Shown piece after piece: positions 8,998 through 17,962 of a stretch of DNA of 64,000 nt. The notes beneath the pieces were generated by a model. The model searched no databases. It was not told where the DNA came from and worked only from the letters and a program-made list of their open reading frames with translations. The stretch lies in the NCBI GenBank assembly GCA_964235495.1, contig CAXSAX010000010.1, positions 1 through 64,000 of the forward strand, given 5' to 3'. The DNA is from LMUY01 sp964235495. Lineage in GTDB: Bacteria > Pseudomonadota > Alphaproteobacteria > Acetobacterales > Acetobacteraceae. Each line of letters opens with the position of its first letter. Position 1 is the stretch's first letter. Both the position numbers and the translations under genes were made by a program.

Positions 8998-9798
8998 CTA
9001 CCCCGCCAGGCGGACGCCGGGCCCGTCGAAAAAGGCATCCACCGCGCGCTTCATAGCCGCCGCCACCAGGACGCGGTGCTCCGGGCGGCGCAGCGCCGCC
9101 TCATCCTGCGCGTTCGACATGAATCCCATCTCAACCAGCACGGAAGGAACGTCGGACGCCTTCAGCACCACGAAGCTCGCGTGGCGCGCCGGGTTCTGCA
9201 GCATCGGCAGGTCCCGGTCCAGTGCGCCGACCAGGCCGCGCTGCAGCCGGGCGGACCCGGCATGGGTCTCCTGCCGCACCAGACTGGCCAGGATGCGCGC
9301 CACCTCCGGCGGCTGGCCGCGGAAGGCAGCCCCGGCGAAGCGGTCGGCGCTGTTCTCCCGCACCGCCAAGGCTGCGGATTGCGCGTCGGACGCGGTGGAG
9401 GCCAGGGTGTAGATGCTGGCGCCGCGCACGCCATGATCGGCCACCGCGTCCGCGTGCATGGAGACGAACAACGCGGCGCCCCGGGCCTGCGCCCAGGCCA
9501 CGCGCTCCTCCAGCGGGATGAACACATCCTGCCCGCGCGTCATCGCCACCCGCACCCGGCGTCCCGCCTCCAGCTGGCGTTGCAACTCGGCCGCCGCCGC
9601 GAAGGCCACGTGCTTCTCGTAGGTGCCGGTGACGCCGATGGCGCCCGGGTCCTTGCCGCCATGCCCCGGATCCAGCACCACGAGCGGCGGCAGGGCCGGG
9701 GCTGCGTCCCGCCGGGGGGCAGCCTGGGCGAGCCCGGCCATCAGGGCTGCAGCCCCCGCACCGGCCAGCGCCCGCCGGGTCAGCTTGGTGTCAGTCAT
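8998..9798 (-). CDS. amiC: N-acetylmuramoyl-L-alanine amidase, Tat-exported
   Basis: A 266-residue Amidase_3 zinc hydrolase that removes stem peptides from peptidoglycan, needed for septum splitting. The N-terminus has a twin-arginine signal (KLTRRALAGAGAAALMAG). Zinc ligands are visible in VVLDPGHGGKDPG (His), the Glu of TYEKHVAF and SMHADAV (His); the catalytic Glu is in VLVEMGFMSN. No AMIN domain is present, so it is a short form. ATG 9798 has GGAGG six bases upstream and is preferred over the GTG one codon earlier. Divergent from rne; upstream of PBP1A. Confidence 0.93.
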   Translation of the reverse strand: MTDTKLTRRALAGAGAAALMAGLAQAAPRRDAAPALPPLVVLDPGHGGKDPGAIGVTGTYEKHVAFAAAAELQRQLEAGRRVRVAMTRGQDVFIPLEERVAWAQARGAALFVSMHADAVADHGVRGASIYTLASTASDAQSAALAVRENSADRFAGAAFRGQPPEVARILASLVRQETHAGSARLQRGLVGALDRDLPMLQNPARHASFVVLKASDVPSVLVEMGFMSNAQDEAALRRPEHRVLVAAAMKRAVDAFFDGPGVRLAG

Positions 9799-10275
9799 CA
9801 CATGCCTCCGCCGGGCGCTGTATCATGCCGCTTGGTTTCCATATGATTAGCCCTTGATTATGGCATAGCTCTGTTGCAGCCGGGCCACGGCGGGCCAGGC
9901 TTGCAGCGTCCGCGGCTTTCGGTCATGGTCATGCCAGCTGCGGCGGAGTGCCCTCCGTGGGCGCGTTTCGTTGCCGGATGGCAGCAGCGCCCACGTCGTG
10001 CGGCTCGCGCGCTGGCGCCAACCCAAGCTGGCTGGCGCCGAACCACCCGGCCCCGCGACATTCATACGCGGGCCGATTGCTTAGGATCGCCCAAGGCCGA
10101 ATGAGCGCCGCTGTTACCGTTTGTCGTCCCTCCCTCTCGCCCGCCCTGCGCGGCGGGGCCGGCTGGCGCGACGGCGGACGCGTTCGTGGGCACAGGCCGT
10201 CCGCCCCGTCCCTATTCAGACGCCGTCCCGAGCCGCTTGCGCCCGGTGGACGCGCGCACCGGAGTTCCCTCGCCC
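9799..10275. other. Divergent amiC/rne control region and long rne leader
   Basis: About 475 bases without a supported gene. The short frames here have no family features. The strand leading into rne is likely a long 5' untranslated region. RNase E mRNAs in other bacteria are autoregulated through such leaders, but no specific fold was recognised here. Imperfect GC-rich inverted repeats occur (for example CGCTGGCGCCA and TGGCTGGCGCC near 10011-10038). Confidence 0.4.
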
Positions 10276-13218
10276 ATGACGAAGCGTATGCTCATCGACG
10301 CCACCCACGCGGAAGAGACCCGTGTGGTGGTCTTGGACGGCAACCGTCTTGAGGATTTCGACGTCGAGACCGCTGCCAAGCAGCAACTCAAGGGCAACAT
10401 CTACCTCGCCAAGGTCGTCCGCGTAGAGCCCAGCCTGCAAGCCGCGTTCGTCGAGTACGGCGGCGGGCGCCACGGCTTCCTGGCCTTTGGCGAAATCCAC
10501 CCCGACTACTACCAGATTCCCGTGGCGGATCGGCAGCGCCTGCTGGAGTTGCAAGAAGCTGAGGCCCGCGCCGAGGAGGCGGCGGAGGACGCCGCCGCCG
10601 AAGCGGCCGAGGCGTCCGGCGGCGAGCCGCCCGAGGCGGTCCCGGAGCCGGCGCCGCTTCAGGACGCCGGCGGCTCCGTGCCCGAGGCGTTCAGCGGCGA
10701 TGAGCCCTTGCTGCCGCTGGAGGAAACGACCGCCCCCGCCAGCCTGGCAGCCGCCATCACGCAGGACTTCATCGCCGGCCGCGAAGAGGAGATTGCCGCC
10801 GAGCCGACCTCCGGCCACGAGGTCGCCATGGCGGACGCGGCCCAGGAGGCCGAACCCGTCCCTGCCCCACCGGACGAGCCGCAGCCCGCAGCCGAGTCAG
10901 AGGCCGGGACGGACGCTGGAACCGAACTGACCGCTCCCCTGGACGACACGGGCGACCTGGTGGAAGCGCAGGCCGGGGCCGCGCCACCCGCCGAGGCCGA
11001 GCCTGCCGCCGAGCACGACGAGGAGGGCAGCAGCGGCCAGGGTGCCCGCCCGCCGGCCCGCTACATGCGCTCCTATAAGATCCAGGAGGTGATCCGCCGC
11101 CGGCAAATCCTACTGGTGCAGGTCGTCAAGGAGGAGCGCGGCTCCAAGGGCGCTGCGCTCACCACTTTCATCTCGCTGGCCGGGCGCTTCTCGGTGCTGA
11201 TGCCCAACTCGCCGCGGGGCGGCGGCATCTCGCGCAAGATCACCTCCGCCGCCGACCGCCGCCGCCTCAAGGAGGTCACCACCGAGCTGAGGATTCCCCG
11301 CGGCATGGGGCTGATCGTGCGCACCGCCGGGGCCAACCGGCCGAAGGCGGAGATCACCCGGGACTGCGAGTACCTGCTGGAGCTGTGGGACAGCATCCGC
11401 GACACCACCATGGCCTCCGTCGCCCCGGCGCTGATCCACGAGGAGGCCAGCCTCATCAAGCGCGCCATCCGCGACAACTACTCCCGCGACGTGGAGGAGG
11501 TGGCGGTGGACGGCGAGGCCGGCTGGCGCGCGGCGCGGGACTTCATGCGCCTGCTGATGCCCGCCCATGCCCGCAAGGTGGTGCTGTGGAACGAGTCGCA
11601 GCCGCTGTTCGCCAAGCACGGGGTGGAAGCGCAGCTGGACGCCATGCTGCAGCCGAACGTGCAGCTGCGCTCCGGCGGCTACCTGGTGATCAACCAGACC
11701 GAGGCGCTGGTCGCCATCGACGTGAACTCCGGCCGCTCCACGCGGGAGCGCGGCATCGAGGAGACGGCGCTTAAGACCAACCTGGAGGCCGCCGACGAGG
11801 TGGCGCGCCAGCTGCGCCTGCGGGACCTGGCCGGGCTGATCGTGATCGACTTCATCGACATGGAAAGCCGGCGCAACAACGCCGCCGTCGAGAAGCGGCT
11901 CAAGGACGCGCTGCACGGCGACCGCGCCCGCATCCAGCTCGGCAGCATCAGCAGCTTCGGCCTGATGGAGCTGAGCCGGCAGCGGCTGCGCCCCTCGCTG
12001 GCCGAGACGAGCTTCACACCCTGCCCGCATTGCGGCGGCACCGGCCATATCCGCTCAACGGAGATGGCGGCCCTGGCCGTGCTGCGCGCGGTGGAGGAGG
12101 AAGGGGCCAAGCGCCGCTCCGCCGCCATCGTGGTGCACGTGGCCGGTGCGGTGGCGCTGTACGTGCTGAACCACAAGCGGGTGCGCCTGGCCGAGATCGA
12201 GGCGCGCTACGGCATGGAGGTGGCGTTCGCCGCCGATGAGAGCCTGCTGCCGCCCGACACCCGTATCGAGCGCGTGCGCGCCCAGTCCGCGGACGCGCCC
12301 GCCGCCCCCGCCTACATCCCGATCGCCGCCCCCGTGCCGGAGGAGGATGAGCTGGCGATGGAGGAGGCGGATACGGCGCCCGAGCCGGAAGACGAGGAGC
12401 CGGAGGCCGCCGCGGGCGAGGCGTCCGAGCAGGAGGGCAGCCAGCAGCCCAAGCGCCGCCGCCGCCGCCGGGGCGCGCCGCGCGAGGAGCGCGCGCCGGC
12501 TGCAGCTCCGGACGGCGAGGACCTGGCCAATGCCGAGCAGCCGGAGGTCGGCATCGCCGTGGAGCCTGCCCAGGCCGCCCAGCCCGAGCTGCCAGGCGAA
12601 GCCGCCCCGCTGGACGCTGCTGCCGAGGAGGAGGCGAAAGGCCGCCGCCGGGGCCGCCGCGGCGGCCGTCGCCGCCGTCGCGATCCGGCCAAGGACGGGG
12701 CGCCGGAGGCAGGGGAGGCTGCTGGCGAGGCGGACGCGCAGACCGCGTCCTTCGAGCAAGCCACGCCGGCCGAGCCGGCATACAGCCCCGCATACAGCTA
12801 TAACGGCCCGACCCCGGCCAACCCGTTCGGTGGCCAGGAGTTCGACATCTTCGCCATCATGGACGAGCCGGACGCGCCCCCCCTCGCCCCGACCCCGGCC
12901 TCTCCCGAGCCGCCCCCCCCTGCCGTGCCGGAGCGCCCGGCGGCGGAAGCCGAGGCCGCCGAGGCGACGGTCCCCGCCACTGCGCAGGAACCGCAGGCGG
13001 AGCCGGAGCTGGCATTGGAGACAGCGCCGGTCCTGGCGCCCGAGGCAGGGCCGGCCCTGGTCGATGAGGAGCCACCCTTGCTCAACGGCCATGCCCCGCC
13101 GCAGGAGCCAGAGCCACCCAGCGCGGCCGAGCCGGTCAGCGCCCCCGTGCCGCCGCCCATCCTTGTGGGCGACGGCGAGCCAGGGGCGGAGAAGAAGCGC
13201 GGGTGGTGGCGGCGCTGA
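10276..13218 (+). CDS. rne: Ribonuclease E
   Basis: A 980-residue endoribonuclease, the core of the RNA degradosome, cutting single-stranded A/U-rich RNA. The S1 domain starts at GNIYLAKVVRVEPSLQAAF and is split by an acidic Glu/Ala/Pro-rich insertion (about residues 90-260), resuming at YKIQEVIRRRQ. Metal-binding aspartates are D482 (AIDVNSGRST) and D525 (VIDFIDM). The Zn-link is C583-P-H-C586. The C-terminal third is disordered, with two arginine clusters (KRRRRRRG and RRRGRRGGRRRRRD) for RNA binding and long acidic/proline stretches that usually dock partners. ATG 10276 (MTKRMLIDATHAEETRV) is the family start. Confidence 0.95.
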   Translation: MTKRMLIDATHAEETRVVVLDGNRLEDFDVETAAKQQLKGNIYLAKVVRVEPSLQAAFVEYGGGRHGFLAFGEIHPDYYQIPVADRQRLLELQEAEARAEEAAEDAAAEAAEASGGEPPEAVPEPAPLQDAGGSVPEAFSGDEPLLPLEETTAPASLAAAITQDFIAGREEEIAAEPTSGHEVAMADAAQEAEPVPAPPDEPQPAAESEAGTDAGTELTAPLDDTGDLVEAQAGAAPPAEAEPAAEHDEEGSSGQGARPPARYMRSYKIQEVIRRRQILLVQVVKEERGSKGAALTTFISLAGRFSVLMPNSPRGGGISRKITSAADRRRLKEVTTELRIPRGMGLIVRTAGANRPKAEITRDCEYLLELWDSIRDTTMASVAPALIHEEASLIKRAIRDNYSRDVEEVAVDGEAGWRAARDFMRLLMPAHARKVVLWNESQPLFAKHGVEAQLDAMLQPNVQLRSGGYLVINQTEALVAIDVNSGRSTRERGIEETALKTNLEAADEVARQLRLRDLAGLIVIDFIDMESRRNNAAVEKRLKDALHGDRARIQLGSISSFGLMELSRQRLRPSLAETSFTPCPHCGGTGHIRSTEMAALAVLRAVEEEGAKRRSAAIVVHVAGAVALYVLNHKRVRLAEIEARYGMEVAFAADESLLPPDTRIERVRAQSADAPAAPAYIPIAAPVPEEDELAMEEADTAPEPEDEEPEAAAGEASEQEGSQQPKRRRRRRGAPREERAPAAAPDGEDLANAEQPEVGIAVEPAQAAQPELPGEAAPLDAAAEEEAKGRRRGRRGGRRRRRDPAKDGAPEAGEAAGEADAQTASFEQATPAEPAYSPAYSYNGPTPANPFGGQEFDIFAIMDEPDAPPLAPTPASPEPPPPAVPERPAAEAEAAEATVPATAQEPQAEPELALETAPVLAPEAGPALVDEEPPLLNGHAPPQEPEPPSAAEPVSAPVPPPILVGDGEPGAEKKRGWWRR

Positions 13219-13271
13219 CCCCGCAAGGCGGAGCGAACGCTGAACCAATCTCAAGCTTACTCGACAACTTG

Positions 13272-15170
13272 CTAGGGCAGTGTGTCTCGCAAGGTTAACG
13301 AGACGGTTCGGCGCTCTCCAGACTTCTCCAAGGTTAGAGTTGTCACTGTGCCGGGTGGCTGACGCAGCTTGCTCCAGATGTCGGAGCCTGCCAGGTCAGC
13401 GGCATTCGTACCGTCAACCGCGACCACCCTGCTGCCTTGCTCGATGCCCGCATTAATCGCTGGGCCACCTGGCGTGACCACGGTCGCGGTGAATGCATCC
13501 GGGGTTATCTTGCGTAGTTGCACGCCGGCACGGGGAAAAGGCGGCGGCTCGCTGCCATTCTGCCGTTCCAGCGTCATTGTGCTACGCTTATAGTCGAACG
13601 TCACTTTAAACAGACGCAAGATGCTCTCGCCGACGTTAGCTGCCTCGCTGCGCGACGAGAACGCACCCGCGCGGTCATAGGCAACTCGGGCGAGGACATG
13701 TATCAGGCGCACCGGCCCCAAGCCGAGTTCGTCCAGCCGCGCTTCCGTGCTAACCGCCTCGCCGCCTTGACCTGTCGAAACGAGGTCGATGCCGCCTTTA
13801 AAAGTTTTATCCAGCCCGGTCCTGCGTGCGAACCGACCTTGAATCACGGGGTCGCCGCTGTTTCCGGTATCGATTGCGATGATCCCTGGCAGGCCGTTCA
13901 GACTGCCGTCGATCAGCGGGCAATCATCCGCAAACTTGATCGGAACCGCTATTCCGGACTGAGGCGGCGCGAACTGCGCAAGCGGCGTCAACGTGACCAT
14001 TTGGGCCGCATAGTCGAGCGCGACAGCAAAGCGCTCAAAGACTTCTAGCCCAAGGATACCTGCTACCTGCTCGCCATTTCCGCGTTCGCGAAAAATGTAG
14101 GGTTGGGGCGAGATGATGAACGGCGTGCCTGTGATCTCAGCCGTGCCGATCGCAAGCCGTTCAGTCCGGACGTATTGCTCTGTTGTTGAGCCGCTACCTG
14201 CGCCGTAGCCGTGACCGCCCCCGGTGCTAACAAGCCCAAGTTGAGAAGCTGCCTCAGGTGTCAGGATTGCATGGCCTCCAGTATCGAGAACAAATCGCAT
14301 GGGCGGACCATCATTGACCGACGCCATGACCAGCAGCGTGTTGCCCTCCAAGATCAAAGGCGAAGTGCTGCTAGACTTGCCATCTGTGACGCGAGAGTCG
14401 TCAGGCATCTTCGGACGTTGAAGGACGTGATTGTCCAGCCTCGGAGTCACGGTCCAACGTTCGACGGTGAGAATGTCGGCATCGTCGGGATCGCCAACAT
14501 CCACCGAGATAGCGGTCGGCAGGATCAACCCGGCAAACTGCTTATAGGCGCCATAACGGATGGTCTCGTGGAAGATTGCGAGGTCGAGTTCGGCGCGATC
14601 GATGAGATGCGACGTTTGGTCAATCCAGAGAACAAGCGTTCGCCCGCCTTTGGGCGTGACTGTCACCGTCCAGAAAAGCTTACTTCCCTCGCTGGCAGCG
14701 CCTAAGCCTGACCATGCCCCTCCGTCATCCACGTCAAGCCATCTGCGGGCATAAAGCCAAGCATGGCTTGCAAAAACCTGTTGCGCCTCATCGGCCTGCA
14801 ATCCATGCACGCCGCCCGAGTAATCGCCTCCCCAGGGGCCGCCTGCGTCAATGCCGCTGGCTTCGGTCAAGACGCCAAGGTCGGCAAGTTCCTTGAACTG
14901 CTGCGAATATCGGTCGATCAGGCCAGTCGATTTGCCCACAAGGCCTGAAGCGCGAAGGGATGCCTCCCACTGCAAGGCTTCGACTCTGTCCCAGAGGGCG
15001 CCCCCAGCGGCGGTTCGCATGGCGGCCTTGAGAGTGTCGATCTCGTCCGCTTGAACTGGGCTAGCACCGAGCAAAGAAATTAGCAGACAACACACCGCGC
15101 AGGCCCATGAGCTTCTAGTCCGTTGCAGCACGCCAAGTTTGCCCTGCATCATCACTTTCACCGATTGCAA
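13272..15170 (-). CDS. Exported double retropepsin-like aspartyl protease with C-terminal PDZ domain
   Basis: A 632-residue protein with an N-terminal hydrophobic signal (WACAVCCLLISLLGASPVQA), so periplasmic or secreted. After a roughly 230-residue novel N-terminal region there are two retropepsin-type motifs, FVLDTGGHAILT and IAIDTGNSGDPVI, each with the Asp-Thr-Gly triad, suggesting two lobes in one chain. The last 90 residues form a PDZ-like domain (GGPAINAGIEQGSRVVAVDG). Its base composition is lower in GC than its neighbours, suggesting acquisition by transfer. It is convergent with rne. The substrate is unknown; activity is predicted only from the DTG motifs. Confidence 0.8.
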   Translation of the reverse strand: MQSVKVMMQGKLGVLQRTRSSWACAVCCLLISLLGASPVQADEIDTLKAAMRTAAGGALWDRVEALQWEASLRASGLVGKSTGLIDRYSQQFKELADLGVLTEASGIDAGGPWGGDYSGGVHGLQADEAQQVFASHAWLYARRWLDVDDGGAWSGLGAASEGSKLFWTVTVTPKGGRTLVLWIDQTSHLIDRAELDLAIFHETIRYGAYKQFAGLILPTAISVDVGDPDDADILTVERWTVTPRLDNHVLQRPKMPDDSRVTDGKSSSTSPLILEGNTLLVMASVNDGPPMRFVLDTGGHAILTPEAASQLGLVSTGGGHGYGAGSGSTTEQYVRTERLAIGTAEITGTPFIISPQPYIFRERGNGEQVAGILGLEVFERFAVALDYAAQMVTLTPLAQFAPPQSGIAVPIKFADDCPLIDGSLNGLPGIIAIDTGNSGDPVIQGRFARRTGLDKTFKGGIDLVSTGQGGEAVSTEARLDELGLGPVRLIHVLARVAYDRAGAFSSRSEAANVGESILRLFKVTFDYKRSTMTLERQNGSEPPPFPRAGVQLRKITPDAFTATVVTPGGPAINAGIEQGSRVVAVDGTNAADLAGSDIWSKLRQPPGTVTTLTLEKSGERRTVSLTLRDTLP

Positions 15171-15191
15171 GCGGCTCTGCCTTCTACAGCG

Positions 15192-16349
15192 TCACCCGAA
15201 CCGCCGCAGCCGCTCCACCGCCTCCGCCATGTCCGCCTCCGGGCCGCAATAGCTGAAGCGCACCGTCCGGTGGCCGTGCGCCGCGTCGAAATCCACTCCC
15301 GCCGCCGCCGCCACGCCGGCCTCTGCCAGCATGCACGCGCAGAACCCGGCGCTGTCGGCCGTGCGCTCCGACACGTCGGCATACAGGTAGAACGCCCCCT
15401 CCGCCGGAGATAGCCGCGCGAACCCGGCGCCGGGCAGCGACGCCAGCAGCACGTCCCGCGAGCGGCGGTAGCGCGCGACGTTGGCGGCCAATTCGCCGTG
15501 GCAGTCGAACGCCGCCTCCGCCGCCACCTGGGCGATGTGCGGGGCGGAGATGAACAGGTTCTGCGCCAGGCACTCCACCGGGCGCACCAAATCCTCCGGC
15601 AGCACCGTCCAGCCGACGCGCCAGCCGGTCATGGAGAAGTACTTGGAGAAGCTGTTGACCACCACGGCGCTCGGGCTGAACGCGGCGGCGGTGGCGGGGG
15701 CCGCGCCGTATTGCAGGCCGTGGTAGATCTCGTCGCTGATCAGCCGCACCCCGTTCGCGTGGCACCACTCGGCGATGGCGCGCAGCTCGTCCGGGTGCAG
15801 CATGGTGCCCGCCGGGTTGCAGGGGGACGCCACGATCAGCCCCTCCGGCCGCGGGTCCAGCCGCTCCAGCGCCGCCAGCGTGGGCTGGTAGCGCGTCTCG
15901 ATCCCCGTTTCGAGGATGACCGGCGTCAGGCCGAGGGCGGCGGCGATGTTGCGATAGGGCGGATAATACGGGGCAGCCATCGCCACCCGGTCGCCCGGGT
16001 CGAACGCGGCCAGGAACACCAGCGGGAACGCCGCGGAGGCCCCCATGGTGACGGCGATGCGTGTCGGGTCCGCGGCATGGCCGTACCAGGCTTGGCCATG
16101 CTGCGCGATGCGCCCGCGCAGCGACGGCCGGCCGAACGCCTCGGTGTAGCCGAGCGCGGCACCGCTGCCCAAGGCCCGGCGCGCTGCCTCCACCGCGGCG
16201 GCCGGGGCGCCGGTGCCGGGCTGCCCCACCTCCATGCGGATGATGTGCGGCGCGCCGGGAGGCAGCGCCGCCTGCCGAGCGTTGGCCGCGGCGATGACGT
16301 CCATGACGCGGAACGGCGGCACCGCCGCGTTGCGGCCCACCTTCAGCAT
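15192..16349 (-). CDS. Class I/II pyridoxal-phosphate aminotransferase
   Basis: A 385-residue fold-type I aminotransferase. The PLP lysine lies in NSFSKYFSMTGWRVGW. Other marks are the phosphate-cup region MGASAAFPLVFLAAF, ASPCNPAGTM (the Asn-Pro motif) and LISDEIYHGL (the Asp holding the pyridine nitrogen). It resembles aspartate/aromatic aminotransferases of the AspC/PatA group, but the substrate cannot be assigned. The start ATG 16349 lies only six bases after the stop of the gamma-glutamyltransferase-like gene, so the two are probably one operon. Confidence 0.88.
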   Translation of the reverse strand: MLKVGRNAAVPPFRVMDVIAAANARQAALPPGAPHIIRMEVGQPGTGAPAAAVEAARRALGSGAALGYTEAFGRPSLRGRIAQHGQAWYGHAADPTRIAVTMGASAAFPLVFLAAFDPGDRVAMAAPYYPPYRNIAAALGLTPVILETGIETRYQPTLAALERLDPRPEGLIVASPCNPAGTMLHPDELRAIAEWCHANGVRLISDEIYHGLQYGAAPATAAAFSPSAVVVNSFSKYFSMTGWRVGWTVLPEDLVRPVECLAQNLFISAPHIAQVAAEAAFDCHGELAANVARYRRSRDVLLASLPGAGFARLSPAEGAFYLYADVSERTADSAGFCACMLAEAGVAAAAGVDFDAAHGHRTVRFSYCGPEADMAEAVERLRRFG

Positions 16350-16355
16350 CGGTGG

Positions 16356-17786
16356 CTAGTTGCTGCCCATCGCGAGCCCGCTGCCGCGGCTGTCCACCGC
16401 CCAGCCGCAGCTTGCCTCGTTGCCCGGCAGGTAGCGGCTGCACGCGATGGCCACTTCCCGCCCGGGTGCCGGCACCGGCGCCGGGATCGGCTCGCCGCTG
16501 CGCAGCGCGTTGGACAGGCCAGCCGCCACGGCCAGCGGCGCGCCCTCCTGTCCGCTGCCGCCCACGGCCGCGCGGAAGGCGCGCAGGTTCGGGTTCCAGG
16601 CGATGCCGGCCGCCAGCAGCGGCGGGGTGCTGGCGACGGGAGAGGCGGCCAGCACGATCCCGGTACCCGCGGCGATGCGCCCGGTGCCGAACAGGTTGTC
16701 CATGGTCAGGGCGCACACCACGGCGTTGCCGTCGCGGTCCAGGGTGGCGAAGCTGGTGGAGGCCGGCAGGCTGGGCAGCGCGCCGCCGCCGCTGGGCGGG
16801 CTGGCCAGCAGCGCCGGGACCTTCACGCCGCCGGCCCGCCAGCGCGCCGCCACGGCCAGGGCGCGGGCCTGGGCACCCGCCAGGTCCGATGGCGCGTTCC
16901 CCAGCACCTGGAATGCCGCCGCCGCCGCCAGCCCGCCATCAGCCGGCGGCGGCAGGAAGGCGATGCGGTCGTTGCCGGCCTGGATGAAAATGGGCGCATC
17001 GAGGTGCGGCAGGGCGGCCCGGAGGTTGGGCGGCGCGAGCCCGCCGCCCGCCGCGTTCGAGGCCAGCACGAAAGTCTGGGCGAGCGCACCCTGGTACAGG
17101 TCGCCCACCCCGGCGACCCGCAGCTGCGCCAGGGTGCCGCCCAAATCCCCCTGGACCAGCGTGGCGCCTTCCGCCAGCGGCGCGCCCTTGGGCGCGAACA
17201 CCGCACGCGCCGCCGGGTCGGCCAGCAGCGGGCCGGACACCAGCTGCAAGTCCCGCTCGAACGCGCGCGAGACGGGGGTGCCGAAGCGGGCGAGCTGCTC
17301 CGCCGGGGCGATCAGCGTCTCAAACGGGCGGCGGCCGTAGCGGGCGTGCAGCGCGAACAGGCCGCGGGCCAGCATGGGCACCGCGGCGGGGCGGTCGGTG
17401 CGGCCGCCAACGGTGGTCGGCGCCACGGGGGTGAACACGATCGCCTCCGGCACGCCCTCGCCCGCGCCGGTGCGCGCCGGGCTGTAGGCCAGGCACGCCC
17501 CGCCGGCGCCGAGGCTGGCCCGGGAGGGATAGGTGACCGCCAGGGTGAGGCCGACCGCGACCGCAGCGTCGGCCGCGTTGCCGCCCAGCGCTAGCACCTC
17601 GCGCCCGGCCACGGCCGCGGTCGGCTCGTCGGACGCGACCCCGCCGATGAAGCCGGTGATCCGGTGCGGCGCCGAGCTGTCCGAGTCGTCGCCGAGGAAC
17701 ACCTCCTTGACGTCGGCGATGGTGCTGCAAGCGGCCAGGACCATGCACAAGGCGGGTGCCGCGAGCCTCCGAATCGTGCCAGGCAT
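16356..17786 (-). CDS. Lipoprotein-anchored, divergent gamma-glutamyltransferase relative
   Basis: A 476-residue protein. The N-terminus MPGTIRRLAAPALCMVLAAC is a lipoprotein signal with lipobox LAAC, so it is membrane-anchored rather than freely periplasmic. The family is recognised from VLALGGNAADAAVAVGLTL and LGAGGACLAYS in the large-subunit part and from TLDRDGNAVVCALTM at the processing site. At that site canonical enzymes have Thr-Thr-His; here the sequence is Ser343-Thr344-Ser, so the usual nucleophile position is serine. The C-terminal GSPGG glycine motif is also replaced (GGSGQEG). It may be a weak or non-canonical hydrolase, or inactive. It is about 100 residues shorter than usual. 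The start 17786 was chosen to give the lipobox; an in-frame ATG at 17849-17837 is possible. Confidence 0.78.
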   Translation of the reverse strand: MPGTIRRLAAPALCMVLAACSTIADVKEVFLGDDSDSSAPHRITGFIGGVASDEPTAAVAGREVLALGGNAADAAVAVGLTLAVTYPSRASLGAGGACLAYSPARTGAGEGVPEAIVFTPVAPTTVGGRTDRPAAVPMLARGLFALHARYGRRPFETLIAPAEQLARFGTPVSRAFERDLQLVSGPLLADPAARAVFAPKGAPLAEGATLVQGDLGGTLAQLRVAGVGDLYQGALAQTFVLASNAAGGGLAPPNLRAALPHLDAPIFIQAGNDRIAFLPPPADGGLAAAAAFQVLGNAPSDLAGAQARALAVAARWRAGGVKVPALLASPPSGGGALPSLPASTSFATLDRDGNAVVCALTMDNLFGTGRIAAGTGIVLAASPVASTPPLLAAGIAWNPNLRAFRAAVGGSGQEGAPLAVAAGLSNALRSGEPIPAPVPAPGREVAIACSRYLPGNEASCGWAVDSRGSGLAMGSN

Positions 17787-17881
17787 CGCGGTGTCGGACC
17801 CTCCGCAGACCAGGTGCGGCCTTGCTGAGCGTGCCATAACCGGCTTCTCCGCCACCGGCAACCGCGCGGGGGGCGGGACGA

Positions 17882-17923
17882 GGCGGCGGGACGCCGCCAC
17901 GCGACGAAGCGGCGGGACGCCGC
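17882..17923. repeat. Tandem short palindromes in a divergent promoter region
   Basis: Two near-identical palindromes stand 27 bases apart: GGCGGCG-GGA-CGCCGCC (17882-17898) and GCGGCG-GGA-CGCCGC (17909-17923). They lie between the divergent gamma-glutamyltransferase-like and peptide-binding-protein genes. They could be paired operator sites or simply folded DNA; no cognate regulator is nearby. Confidence 0.5.
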
Positions 17924-17962
17924 TATGCTCAGCCCCCGACGACGCTTGGGAGAGGACCCCGG

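Noticed and set aside
15498..17594. 698-codon plus-strand frame over the aminotransferase and gamma-glutamyltransferase-like genes
   Set aside because: Shadow of two well-supported minus-strand genes. No recognisable domain.
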